Assembly: GCA_018223125.1 (NCBI GenBank)
Contig: JAAEZA010000043.1
Location: 1 to 37,560 of the forward strand
DNA length: 37,560 nt
Origin: Paracoccaceae bacterium
GTDB taxonomy: Bacteria > Pseudomonadota > Alphaproteobacteria > Rhodobacterales > Rhodobacteraceae
Reading direction: 5' to 3'
Below, piece by piece: positions 9,227-17,404 of this stretch. Below the pieces are notes generated by a model. It was given only the letters and a program-made list of their open reading frames with translations. It made no database searches and was not told where the DNA came from. Position 1 is the first letter of the stretch. Every line of letters begins with the position of its first letter. A program made the position numbers and the translations under genes.

Positions 9227-9591
9227 ATGTGACCCTTTGTTAATAGCGTAACCTACCCTAGAGCGGTTTGGCGCAGCGGGAAAGAGCGGAACAGGTTTCA
9301 TCAGGGAGGTTCCCCGAATTCTGCAAGACGGCGGGGACATTTGTAACAGCGGAATTTGTAACACTGTCTCAAGTCACTGTGAGCATCGGATTTTGCCCCT
9401 TTTCTTTCACTTGCCGGTTGTTATCTGCGCGGGTGTATCGCGGTCATGCTTTACATCGGGCCTCTTGCCCTGTGTGCACAGGGCCTTTTACATGAAAAAC
9501 GTGGCGGAAGCCGGAAAAGGCGCGTAAATGTGTTTTTGCAGGCTGAATTCGGGAGCCACATGCAACAGTTAGACGCAAAGGTCGGGTTAAT
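9227..9591. other. Intergenic region between divergent mscS and glycan operon
   Basis: This 365-nt region has no convincing gene. It must hold the promoters for the channel gene (leftward) and the glycan operon (rightward). I could not pick either with confidence: a TTGCCG-N17-TGTATC pair at about 9412-9441 is only a weak sigma70 match. A hexamer CACTGT occurs twice near 9361-9380. The clearest structure is the leader hairpin at 9458-9489. The ATG of the first glycosyltransferase is preceded by a weak AAAGG about 11 nt away. Confidence 0.6.
9458..9489 (+). terminator. Terminator-like hairpin in glycan-operon leader (possible attenuator)
   Basis: GCCCTGT (9467-9473) pairs with ACAGGGC (9478-9484) around a 4-nt loop and is followed by CTTTT. 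Just upstream, GGGC (9458-9461) can instead pair with GCCC (9467-9470), which would break the larger stem. No gene reads into this hairpin from the left on the plus strand, so it would act on a leader RNA or end a small RNA. The pairing is seen directly; the function is inferred. Confidence 0.35.
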
Positions 9592-10815
9592 ATGAGTTCT
9601 GATGGATCGCGACCCGCGGAGTTGGGCCGGCGTGCGCCGCGCGTGTTGTTGTACAGTCATGATACCTTTGGTCTTGGCCATTTGCGCCGCTCGCGCACGA
9701 TTGCGGGGGCTTTGACGGAACTTGACCCCAATCTTTCTGCATTGATCCTGACGGGATCGCCTGTTGCGGGGCGGTTTACCTTTCCCGACAGGGTAGACCA
9801 CATCCGCCTGCCCGGTGTGACAAAGCTGACGGACGGCTCGTACGCCTCGGAAGCGCTGGGCCTTGATATTGATGAAACCACTGCATTGCGTGCCGGTCTG
9901 ATCCGTGCGGCGGCCGAAAATTTCGAACCCGATCTGGTGATCGTCGACAAGGAGCCCAACGGTTTTCGCGGAGAGCTGATGGAAACGCTGGCATGGTTGC
10001 GGGCCAATACCAACGCGAAACTTGTACTCGGCCTGCGGGACGTATTGGACGAGGGAGAGACCCTTGCCGCGGAGTGGGACCGCAAGGGTGCAGTCGCCGC
10101 GATGCGGGATTTTTACCACGACATCTGGGTTTACGGGCTCGAGTCAATCTATAACCCGTTGCAAGGTGTGTCTTATCCCGAAGAAATCAACCACCGTATG
10201 CACTACACCGGATACCTGCGCCGCGAGACATGGGATCACGGGCCGGATGTAGATGTAGAGCCTTACATCCTCGTCACGCCGGGGGGTGGTGGTGATGGTG
10301 CAAGACTGGTGGATCAGGTGCTGCGCGCCTATGAAGCCGAACCGACCCTGACCCCCAAGGCCCATATTATTTACGGCCCGTTCCTTTCCGGTGAGACACG
10401 CACACAATTTGAAGACCGTGTCGCCAGACTGGAGGGGCGGGTGATTTCGCTCGGCTTTGACAGCAAGATGGAAAACCTGATCGACAATGCGGTCGGGGTA
10501 ATCGCGATGGGCGGGTATAACACTTTCTGCGAAATCCTGTCTTTTGACAAACGGGCGATCATCATGCCCCGCAAGGTGCCCCGTCTGGAACAATACATCC
10601 GCGCGGCACGGGCCGAACAGTTGGGGCTGGTGCGGATGCTCGATCCGGATCGTGACGGGCCGGGGACGGATGTGATGATAAACGCCATCCGCGCCCTGCC
10701 GGAGCAGCCGCTGCCCTCAACAGGGGAATATCCGGACCTTCTGGAAGGCCTGGATCACATCGTTGCGCGGGTCCGTGACCTGTTGGACACACCGGATATA
10801 AAGGCCGCAGAATGA
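9592..10815 (+). CDS. MurG-like GT-B glycosyltransferase (COG4671-type), first paralogue
   Basis: This 407-residue protein looks like a cytosolic or membrane-peripheral GT-B glycosyltransferase that moves a sugar from a nucleotide-sugar donor to an unknown acceptor. The N-terminal domain reads VLLYSHDTFGLGHLRRSRTI (from about residue 18), the GHLRRS signature of predicted MurG-related transferases. The C-terminal donor domain has PYILVTPGGGGDG and AVGVIAMGGYNTFCEILSF, the latter resembling the GGYNT-x-E donor-binding loop of this group. It is the first gene of the operon; the next gene starts within a 4-nt overlap. A second member of the same family sits four genes downstream. Donor and acceptor are unknown. 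Confidence 0.82.
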   Translation: MSSDGSRPAELGRRAPRVLLYSHDTFGLGHLRRSRTIAGALTELDPNLSALILTGSPVAGRFTFPDRVDHIRLPGVTKLTDGSYASEALGLDIDETTALRAGLIRAAAENFEPDLVIVDKEPNGFRGELMETLAWLRANTNAKLVLGLRDVLDEGETLAAEWDRKGAVAAMRDFYHDIWVYGLESIYNPLQGVSYPEEINHRMHYTGYLRRETWDHGPDVDVEPYILVTPGGGGDGARLVDQVLRAYEAEPTLTPKAHIIYGPFLSGETRTQFEDRVARLEGRVISLGFDSKMENLIDNAVGVIAMGGYNTFCEILSFDKRAIIMPRKVPRLEQYIRAARAEQLGLVRMLDPDRDGPGTDVMINAIRALPEQPLPSTGEYPDLLEGLDHIVARVRDLLDTPDIKAAE

Positions 10816-12044
10816 GTGCTGAAGACCCGAAACTGGCGGTTGTCGTTAAAGGCTGGCCGCGCCTGTCCGAAACTTTTATCGCGCAAGAACTCGTCGCGCT
10901 GGAGCGGGCAGGGCACAGCTTTGACATCTGGTCGCTGCGCTTTCCAACCGACAAGAAAACCCACCCGCTGCATGACGAAACCCGCGCAAGGGTGCGGTAT
11001 CTTCCGGAATACCTGCATCACGAAAAAGCACGGGTTGTGCGCGGCTGGTCAAAAGCGCGTAAAATGCCGGGGTTCAAGAAGGCCCATCAGGTCTGGATGC
11101 AGGACCTGCGCCGCGATCTGACCCGCAACAGGGTGCGCCGGTTCGGTCAGGCTTGTGTGCTGGCGGCGGAACTGCCTGCGGGGACCAAGGGTCTTTACGC
11201 CCATTTCCTGCATACACCATCGTCAGTTGCGCGGTATGCGGCGCTGATCCGCGGCATCGGCTGGTCCTTCTCAGCGCATGCCAAGGATATCTGGACCTCG
11301 CCGGATTGGGAAATCCGCGAGAAACTGGCGGATGACGGTACAGGTGCCGCCTTTGGTGTGACCTGCACAGGCTTTGGCGCGGCGCATCTGCAACAAATGG
11401 CCGAACCGGCAGAGCGTGTCAGCCTGCTGTATCACGGGCTTGATCTGGACCGTTTCCCGCTGCCCCCGCCACCGCGCCCTGATGACGGGGTGTTCCGCAT
11501 GTTGTCTGTCGGACGGTTGGTGGAAAAGAAAGGGTTCGACCGGCTCGTTAAGGCGCTGTCGCTGCTGCCCGATGATCTGAAATGGCACTGGACGCACATT
11601 GGCGGCGGTGATCTGAAGGACGATCTTGTCGCGATGGCTAAGGCCGAAGACATTAACGACCGCATCACATGGCGCGGCGCCTGCGACCAGCCCGAAGTGG
11701 TAGAGGCTATGCGTAGCAATGACTTGTTCGTGCTGCCCTCTCGCATTGCCGAGGACGGGGACCGCGACGGCCTGCCCAATGTGCTGATGGAAGCAGCTTC
11801 GCAAAAGCTGGCGATCCTGTCCACGCCGGTCAGCGCCATTCCCGAATTCATAACTTCCGGTGTACACGGGCTGCTGGTCGAGGATTCTCCGGAAACTTTG
11901 ACCTTTGCAATGATGGATCTGGCCCGCAATCCCGAACAGCGAATGCAATATGCCGAAGCCGCGTATGACCGGCTGGTGGCGGATTTCGGGGTGGATGCGG
12001 GCATAACGGAACTCTCTGCGCGCCTGAATACGCTGATCTCATGA
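10812..12044 (+). CDS. GT4-family glycosyltransferase (WcaL-like)
   Basis: This retaining GT-B glycosyltransferase has 410 residues. The N-terminus KGWPRLSETFIAQELVALER is typical of the WcaL/AmsK-like branch of GT4. The donor domain has LSVGRLVEKKGFDRLVKAL, and the E-x7-E region is in GDRDGLPNVLMEAAS, followed by PVSAIPEFITSGVHGLLV, all standard for GT4. It shares 4 nt with each neighbour, which supports one operon. By family it probably adds a hexose from a UDP- or GDP-sugar to a growing oligosaccharide at the cytosolic face of the inner membrane. The acceptor cannot be read from sequence. Confidence 0.9.
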   Translation: MSAEDPKLAVVVKGWPRLSETFIAQELVALERAGHSFDIWSLRFPTDKKTHPLHDETRARVRYLPEYLHHEKARVVRGWSKARKMPGFKKAHQVWMQDLRRDLTRNRVRRFGQACVLAAELPAGTKGLYAHFLHTPSSVARYAALIRGIGWSFSAHAKDIWTSPDWEIREKLADDGTGAAFGVTCTGFGAAHLQQMAEPAERVSLLYHGLDLDRFPLPPPPRPDDGVFRMLSVGRLVEKKGFDRLVKALSLLPDDLKWHWTHIGGGDLKDDLVAMAKAEDINDRITWRGACDQPEVVEAMRSNDLFVLPSRIAEDGDRDGLPNVLMEAASQKLAILSTPVSAIPEFITSGVHGLLVEDSPETLTFAMMDLARNPEQRMQYAEAAYDRLVADFGVDAGITELSARLNTLIS

Positions 12045-13117
12045 CACAGGGGTGCCCGCCGCGCATCGCTTTCTACGCGCCGTTGAAACCGCCGACCCAT
12101 GACACGCCGAGCGGGGACCGCACGATTGCGCGGGCCTTGATGCACGCGCTGGAGGGACTGGGCACAGTGGAACTGGTCAGCACATTTCGCAGTCGCGAAG
12201 CAGACGGCGATGCAGCGGCACAGGACGCGCTTGTAGCTGAAGCGGATCGGATCGCGCAGGGACTGATGGCCAAGGGGCCGGTTTGGGATGCATGGGTCAC
12301 CTATCACAATTACTACAAGGCACCGGACTTGATCGGCCCGCAGGTCTGTGCCGCGTTGGGCATTCCCTATCATCTGGTCGAAGCCAGCCGCGCGCCAAAG
12401 CGCCTGCAAGGGCCTTGGGCCGAATTCGCCCGCCGTGCCGATGCAGCCAGCGACGCGGCAGCGGTGATTTTCTATTTTACAGGGCGGGATTTGCCGGAAC
12501 TGGAAAAGGCCCGTCCGAAGGCGCAAGAACTGGTGCACCTGCACCCGTTTCTGGATCGCGACAGCCTGCCGGACGTGCTTGACAGGGCAGCGGGGAAGAC
12601 CCTGCTGGCGGTCGGGATGCTGCGCAGGGGCGATAAACTGGCGTCCTACCGGAACCTCGCAGCGGCGCTTCATTTTGTGGAAAGAGAGGGCTGGAACATG
12701 CGCATCGTCGGGAGTGGACCTGCCGAGCCTGACGTGCGGAACCTGTTTGCTCCTTTTGGCAAGCGCATTACATTTCTCGGATCGTTGGACGATGGAGGGG
12801 TCGCCAGAGAAATGGGTGCGGCGGATCTTTTCGTCTGGCCCGGCGTGAATGAGGCATTCGGAATGGTTTACATCGAAGCACAGGCCGCCGGTCTGGTGGT
12901 GGTTGCCGAAGATCGCGCAGGCGTGCGCGACGTGGTCGGCCCTTCCGGTTTTCTGACACCACCGGATGACGCCAGAGCCTTTGGCGCGGCGATAGATCAG
13001 GCTTTCAGTCGGGGGCCCCAAGGCAGTGCCGTGCGCCAGTATGCGCAGCAGCATTTGCTTGGTGCCGCGATAAAGACACTCGCCGGAGCAGTTAAATTCA
13101 AAGAGGTAACGCAATGA
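12041..13117 (+). CDS. GT4-family glycosyltransferase
   Basis: This second GT4 protein has 358 residues. The N-terminal acceptor domain starts IAFYAPLKPPTHDTPSGDR, where the PSGDR loop is typical of enzymes that bind acceptor and donor phosphates. The donor domain holds LLAVGMLRRGDKLASYRNL and the E-x7-E motif in WPGVNEAFGMVYIEAQAAG, then VAEDRAGVRDVV. It overlaps both neighbours by 4 nt. Its position right before a phosphatase suggests, but does not prove, that the product or acceptor is a phosphorylated sugar. The specificity is unknown. Confidence 0.88.
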   Translation: MTQGCPPRIAFYAPLKPPTHDTPSGDRTIARALMHALEGLGTVELVSTFRSREADGDAAAQDALVAEADRIAQGLMAKGPVWDAWVTYHNYYKAPDLIGPQVCAALGIPYHLVEASRAPKRLQGPWAEFARRADAASDAAAVIFYFTGRDLPELEKARPKAQELVHLHPFLDRDSLPDVLDRAAGKTLLAVGMLRRGDKLASYRNLAAALHFVEREGWNMRIVGSGPAEPDVRNLFAPFGKRITFLGSLDDGGVAREMGAADLFVWPGVNEAFGMVYIEAQAAGLVVVAEDRAGVRDVVGPSGFLTPPDDARAFGAAIDQAFSRGPQGSAVRQYAQQHLLGAAIKTLAGAVKFKEVTQ

Positions 13118-13692
13118 TCAGACTGGCGATTATCCGGCACGGCCACACGCCGTGGAACCGCGCAGGGCAGATACAGGGGCGCACCGATATTGCCTTGGAA
13201 GAACAGGCGGCCGCCGACCTTGCGGCGTTGAAACTGCCGGATGGCTGGCAGGACGCAGATCTGGTGGCGAGCCCGTTGCAGCGCGCGACACAAACCGCCC
13301 GTTTGATCGCGGACCGTGACCCGCGTGAAGAACCTGCGCTTATCGAAATGGATTGGGGCGCTTGGGAGGGCAAAAAGGGTCTTGAACTGAAGGCCGATCC
13401 GAATTCCGGCTTCAGGGATATAGAGCATTGGGGCTGGGACTATCGCCCGCCAAACGGGGAAAGCCCGCGCGATGTTGCAGAGCGATTAGCGCCGTGGCTG
13501 GATAGCCTTAGCCAAGACACGATCGCAGTCTGCCATATCGGAATTATGCGTGTGCTTCTGGCACGGGCAACGGGTTGGAATTTTGACGGCCCCGCACCAT
13601 TCCGGATCAAACGCAACCGCCTGTTTGTAATGGTTTGGAACGGGAACGCCCTGTCTGTTTCCGGTGATCCGGTCCGTCTGGAGACCCGTTAA
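13114..13692 (+). CDS. Histidine phosphatase family protein
   Basis: This 192-residue protein belongs to the phosphoglycerate-mutase-like histidine phosphatase superfamily and should remove a phosphate through a phospho-His intermediate. The N-terminal catalytic motif is IIRHGHTPWNRAGQIQGRTD, with the nucleophilic His in RHG. The acid/base Glu lies in ALIEMDWGAWEG, and the second His in AVCHIGIMRV. It overlaps the upstream GT4 gene by 4 nt, and the next gene starts 2 nt after its stop. In other pathways members of this superfamily dephosphorylate a sugar-phosphate made by a partner glycosyltransferase (for example mycobacterial GpgP), so a similar pairing is plausible here. Confidence 0.92.
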   Translation: MIRLAIIRHGHTPWNRAGQIQGRTDIALEEQAAADLAALKLPDGWQDADLVASPLQRATQTARLIADRDPREEPALIEMDWGAWEGKKGLELKADPNSGFRDIEHWGWDYRPPNGESPRDVAERLAPWLDSLSQDTIAVCHIGIMRVLLARATGWNFDGPAPFRIKRNRLFVMVWNGNALSVSGDPVRLETR

Positions 13693-13694
13693 CC

Positions 13695-14855
13695 ATGCGC
13701 GTTATGATCCTTGTGACCCATCTGCTTGGCACCGGCCATCTCAGCCGTGCCCTGACCCTTGGCCGCGCTTTCGGCAATGCCGGACATGATGCCCATGTGG
13801 TTTCCGGCGGGGTGCCTGTCGGCAACCTTCTGACGGAAGGGATTACGTTGCACCAGCTTCCGCCGGTAAAATCCGACGGGGTAAATTTTACCACGCTGCT
13901 TACACAACAGGGCGGGGTGGCGGATGCGGATTACCTTGCCAGTCGCAAGGCGGCTTTGATGTCCTGTCTGGAACGGATCGAACCGGATGTGATCATAACC
14001 GAACTCTACCCTTTCGGGCGGCGTGTCCTAAAGGGGGAATTTCAGGCCCTGCTGAACCGCGCACAGGAGTCCCCCGACCCGCCGCTGGTGTTCAGTTCCA
14101 TCCGCGATATCCTTGCACCGCCGTCAAAGCCGGAAAAAGCACTGGAAACAGAGGCGGTTACAGCGGTGTATTATGACGGTGTTCTGGTGCATTCCGACGC
14201 TGGACTGACCCCGCTGGAAGCAAGCTGGCCGGTGGGTGCGATGCTTGCGGACAAGCTGCAATATACCGGATATGTGGCGCCCCCTGCTGCCGGTGCCCAT
14301 CCCGATGGGACGGGCGCCGGAGAGGTTCTGGTCACAGCTGGCGGAGGATCTGTTGGTTACAACCTGTTCAGGGCGGCAGTGAAAGCCGCGGCTTTGGACA
14401 CCGGAAACCACTGGCGCCTGCTGGTCGGTGGCAGCGATCAGGAAAGTGTTATCAAAGAGTTACAGGCTGAAGTGACAAGCGACAACGTGACCATTGAAAC
14501 CACCCGCCCCGATTTTCGCCAGATGCTGACAGGGGCAAAAATAGCGGTTTGCATGTGCGGTTACAACACTGCGATGGACCTGCTGCAGTCCCGTACCCCT
14601 GCGGTTTTTGTACCCTTTGATGCGGGGGGCGAGGTGGAACAGACCCTGCGGGCTGAAAGCCTCGCAAAAAATACGGGATTTACCGTTGTACCAGCGGCAG
14701 AGGCCACCCCCGAGACCCTGATTGCGGCGATAAACAGTCTGAACGGGGCGGATGTCCTGCCGCTTGACCCGAAGCAGTTTCAGGGTGCATCGCAAGCTGT
14801 TGAAATCGTAGAGCAGTTCTTTGAAAAGAAATCGGTTCAGGAGGATAGTGCATGA
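13695..14855 (+). CDS. MurG-like GT-B glycosyltransferase (COG4671-type), second paralogue
   Basis: This 386-residue protein has the same architecture as the first gene of the operon: an N-terminal LVTHLLGTGHLSRALTLGR (the GHLSRA form of the signature) and a C-terminal donor domain with EVLVTAGGGSVGYNLF and AVCMCGYNTAMDLLQSRTP. The CGYNT loop matches the GGYNT loop of its paralogue. It probably transfers a sugar from a nucleotide-sugar donor. The start is 2 nt after the phosphatase stop, and the end overlaps the deacetylase-like gene by 4 nt. Two diverged copies in one operon suggest two successive linkages made by related enzymes. Confidence 0.8.
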   Translation: MRVMILVTHLLGTGHLSRALTLGRAFGNAGHDAHVVSGGVPVGNLLTEGITLHQLPPVKSDGVNFTTLLTQQGGVADADYLASRKAALMSCLERIEPDVIITELYPFGRRVLKGEFQALLNRAQESPDPPLVFSSIRDILAPPSKPEKALETEAVTAVYYDGVLVHSDAGLTPLEASWPVGAMLADKLQYTGYVAPPAAGAHPDGTGAGEVLVTAGGGSVGYNLFRAAVKAAALDTGNHWRLLVGGSDQESVIKELQAEVTSDNVTIETTRPDFRQMLTGAKIAVCMCGYNTAMDLLQSRTPAVFVPFDAGGEVEQTLRAESLAKNTGFTVVPAAEATPETLIAAINSLNGADVLPLDPKQFQGASQAVEIVEQFFEKKSVQEDSA

Positions 14856-15613
14856 ACAATCTCTGGGCCCCGTTAGACACTGAATTCGACGCATGGCGTG
14901 CGGCGGACATGCGCATGCCCTTCTGGTGGCGGGACGATGACGCCTATCATGTGACGCCGGAGCTCGCGCAACTGAACGCCTTGTCGGAAAAGGCTGGTGT
15001 AGATGTCTATCTGGCCGTGATCCCGAGCAAGCTGCAGCCTGACTTGCCGCGTTATGTTGCCAGTCACCGAAACCTTGTTCCGGTAACACACGGGTATGCC
15101 CATCAGGACCATACGCCTGCCGGAGTTAAAAAGTGCGAGTTTGCCTCTGATCGGGATGCTGATGCGGTCTTGCGGGAACTGGAAGCGGGAAAGCAGCTTA
15201 TGGAGGACGGGTTCGGGGAAAATTTCGTTCCGATGTTCGTCCCGCCGTGGAACCGCTTTGGCAATGATCACAAGTTCAAACTGAAAACTCTCGGCTACAA
15301 AGGCTTTTCCACTTACGGTCCGCGCCGGAACCGCTGGTCAAAGCGCGGGATGGAGCAGATCAACACCCATGTGGACCCGATCAACTGGCGCGGCAGCCGT
15401 TCTCTTGACGATCCGGAAAAAATCATCGCACGTATGGTGGATCAACTGGCAGCGCGGCGTCTGGGGCAGGCCGACAATACAGAGCCTTACGGCTATCTGA
15501 CGCACCACAAGGCCCATGACGCGGATATCTGGGCATTTTCCGAAGAACTCCTGATGAAATTCAAAAGCGGACCTGTGGATTTTTGGTCCGCGCAAGATAT
15601 GGCGAAGAGGTAA
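14852..15613 (+). CDS. Polysaccharide deacetylase-like (CE4 fold) protein
   Basis: This 253-residue protein is related to carbohydrate-esterase-4 polysaccharide deacetylases, which remove acetyl groups from N-acetylated sugars using a metal held by Asp-His-His. The Asp motif appears as FWWRDDDAYH (around residues 24-33), the His motif as THGYAHQDHTP, and a further conserved block reads VPPWNRFGNDH. There is no signal peptide, so it should act in the cytosol, unlike secreted peptidoglycan or chitin deacetylases. A substrate such as an N-acetylhexosamine-containing intermediate made by the operon is an inference. It overlaps the upstream glycosyltransferase gene by 4 nt, and the methyltransferase gene follows within 6 nt. 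Confidence 0.82.
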   Translation: MNNLWAPLDTEFDAWRAADMRMPFWWRDDDAYHVTPELAQLNALSEKAGVDVYLAVIPSKLQPDLPRYVASHRNLVPVTHGYAHQDHTPAGVKKCEFASDRDADAVLRELEAGKQLMEDGFGENFVPMFVPPWNRFGNDHKFKLKTLGYKGFSTYGPRRNRWSKRGMEQINTHVDPINWRGSRSLDDPEKIIARMVDQLAARRLGQADNTEPYGYLTHHKAHDADIWAFSEELLMKFKSGPVDFWSAQDMAKR

Positions 15614-15618
15614 ATAAA

Positions 15619-16095
15619 ATGAGCAGACTGGATAGTATGCTGCGGCGGTTCACAGCCCAGCGCGACGGGTTGAACTGGGCCGCAAAACTGGTGGAAAGCC
15701 ACGCAGGCGACGGTCTGGACATGGGGCTTGGCAACGGGCGCACCTATGATCATATGCGCGAAACCATGCCGGATCGCCGCATCTGGGTGATGGACCGCGT
15801 GTTGCAATGCCATCCGTCCTGCGTGCCACCGGAACTGGATTTCCTGCAAGGAGAGGCGGAAGAGGGACTTGCGCGACTGGCGGAAATGGACGCGAAAATC
15901 GTACTTGCCCATTATGATTTCGGCTATGGCGTAAAAGAAGAAGACGTGGCCGAGGCGGCGCGGCTTAGCCCGCTGATCGCCAAGGTCATGGTGCCTGGCG
16001 GAATGATCGTGTCGGGCCAGCCGCTTGAAGGGTTCGATCAGGTGCAAGGGCCGGAACACATTGCGCCGGACAGGTATTATTTCTACCGGACCTGA
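15619..16095 (+). CDS. Small SAM-dependent methyltransferase (Methyltransf_17-like)
   Basis: This 158-residue putative S-adenosylmethionine-dependent methyltransferase has a SAM-binding loop reading LDMGLGNGRTYDHM and a motif II-like Asp in RRIWVMDRVLQ. The length and these two blocks fit the small alphaproteobacterial Methyltransf_17 family. I choose the ATG at 15619 because GAAGAGG (15604-15610) lies 8 nt upstream; the frame is open a further 12 codons but without such a site. It is the last gene of the glycan operon, so methylation of the glycan or its precursor is possible. It converges on chrA with a 5-nt gap. Confidence 0.8.
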   Translation: MSRLDSMLRRFTAQRDGLNWAAKLVESHAGDGLDMGLGNGRTYDHMRETMPDRRIWVMDRVLQCHPSCVPPELDFLQGEAEEGLARLAEMDAKIVLAHYDFGYGVKEEDVAEAARLSPLIAKVMVPGGMIVSGQPLEGFDQVQGPEHIAPDRYYFYRT

Positions 16096-16100
16096 AGGGG

Positions 16101-17315
16101 TTAGGCCAAGAGGTTGAGAAGCACACCGCCACAGGCTGAAAGCGCGACCACAGCCCAGGGCGGTGTCTTCCAGACCATCAACAGAACGAAACAGCCCACC
16201 GCCAGCGCCAGATCCGGCATTCCGCCGATGGCGCTGGTAAAAACAGGCGAATAAAGCGCGGCCCCCAATATACCGACCACCGCTGCGTTCGCCCCTTGCA
16301 TCAGGCTTTGCACGCTTGGGGTGTTCCGCAGGCTCTGCCAGAACGGGAGCGCCCCTGTCAGAAGCAGAAAACCGGGCAAAAACAGCGCTGTTTGCGCCAG
16401 TGCTGCGCCGGTTATCCCGTTTGGCTCGCTGCCAAGTACAGCGCCGAGATAGGCCGCGAAGGTAAACAACGGACCGGGCACAGCCTGCGCTGCGCCATAG
16501 CCCGCCAGAAACGCATCTGCCGACACCCATCCGCTTTGCACGACTTCGGCTTCCAGCAGGGGCAGCACCACATGGCCGCCGCCGAACACCAACGCGCCTG
16601 CACGGTAGAAACTGTCAAGGATACTCAGGCTTGGGGAAAGCGGGGCGAGTATGGGGAGCAGTGTCAGCAATCCAACGGCAAGGAAAAGGCAAAACACTGC
16701 CGCTGTGCGCGAAACCGGCAGGGGTGGTGCAGGCGCGTAATTTGCCACGCTGTGGCAGAACAGGCGTCCGGCGAGTGCGCCAAACAGGATGGCGCCCACC
16801 ATGCCCCATGCGCCGGGAAACAGGGCGAGGATGCCGATTGCACCCGCAGCAATCGTGGCGCGGGTGCGATCGGGGCACAGCGTGCGGGCCATCCCCCAGA
16901 CTGCCTGCGCGACGATGGCAACTGCCACGATTTTCAGGCCATGCAGTGCGCCGGACCCGATCGGGCCGGACAGGGTGGCTGCGCCCAGCGCGAAGGCGAA
17001 AAGGATGATGACGGATGGAAAGGTGAAACCGGCAAAGGCGGCAAAGGCACCCGTCCAGCCCGCCCGCATAAGCCCGAGCGCAAAGCCAACCTGACTGGAT
17101 GCAGGGCCGGGCAAAAACTGGCAAAGTGCAACAAGATCCGCATAATCCGCATCCGTCAGCCACTGCCGTCTTGTGACCAGCTCGTCGCGAAAATACCCAA
17201 GATGCGCAACCGGCCCGCCAAAAGAGGTCAGGCCGAGTTTCAGAAAAACTGCAAACACTTCACCGGCGTTCCCTTTATCCGGCGTAGGAAAGGGACGTGT
17301 TTTTGCAGTTGTCAT
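16101..17315 (-). CDS. chrA: Chromate transporter (long-chain, two CHR domains)
   Basis: ChrA is an inner-membrane CHR-family permease that exports chromate; some members handle sulfate-like anions. The protein has 404 residues, the length of the two-domain form. The first CHR repeat reads LTSFGGPVAHLGYFRDE and CQFLPGPASSQVGFALG. The second repeats the pattern as VFGGGHVVLPLLEAEVV and AQAVPGPLFTFAAYLGA. Many hydrophobic segments lie between. It is transcribed alone, opposite to the glycan operon, with no regulator of the ChrB type visible. Its position between glycan and nucleotide-sugar genes looks incidental. Confidence 0.93.
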   Translation of the reverse strand: MTTAKTRPFPTPDKGNAGEVFAVFLKLGLTSFGGPVAHLGYFRDELVTRRQWLTDADYADLVALCQFLPGPASSQVGFALGLMRAGWTGAFAAFAGFTFPSVIILFAFALGAATLSGPIGSGALHGLKIVAVAIVAQAVWGMARTLCPDRTRATIAAGAIGILALFPGAWGMVGAILFGALAGRLFCHSVANYAPAPPLPVSRTAAVFCLFLAVGLLTLLPILAPLSPSLSILDSFYRAGALVFGGGHVVLPLLEAEVVQSGWVSADAFLAGYGAAQAVPGPLFTFAAYLGAVLGSEPNGITGAALAQTALFLPGFLLLTGALPFWQSLRNTPSVQSLMQGANAAVVGILGAALYSPVFTSAIGGMPDLALAVGCFVLLMVWKTPPWAVVALSACGGVLLNLLA

Positions 17316-17404
17316 GTCGTTACCTTGGCTGTGGGGGCGGGGCAGGCTGCAAAGCCTGATCCCCTATAGAATGACCGCGTAACGGTTTCATCAAGGTCCG
17401 CTGT

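Noticed and set aside
9288-9311. GGAAC-N17-TT on the plus strand upstream of the glycan operon
   Set aside because: The spacing is one nucleotide short of the EcfG range, and the site lies about 280 nt from the first gene.
9412-9441. Sigma70-like TTGCCG-N17-TGTATC before the glycan operon
   Set aside because: The -10 box matches the consensus at only three of six positions, which is common by chance.
11432-13114. Long open frame on the minus strand (560 codons) opposite the GT4 genes
   Set aside because: It is antisense to two clear glycosyltransferase genes, has no recognisable motif, and its composition is that expected from a GC-rich opposite strand.
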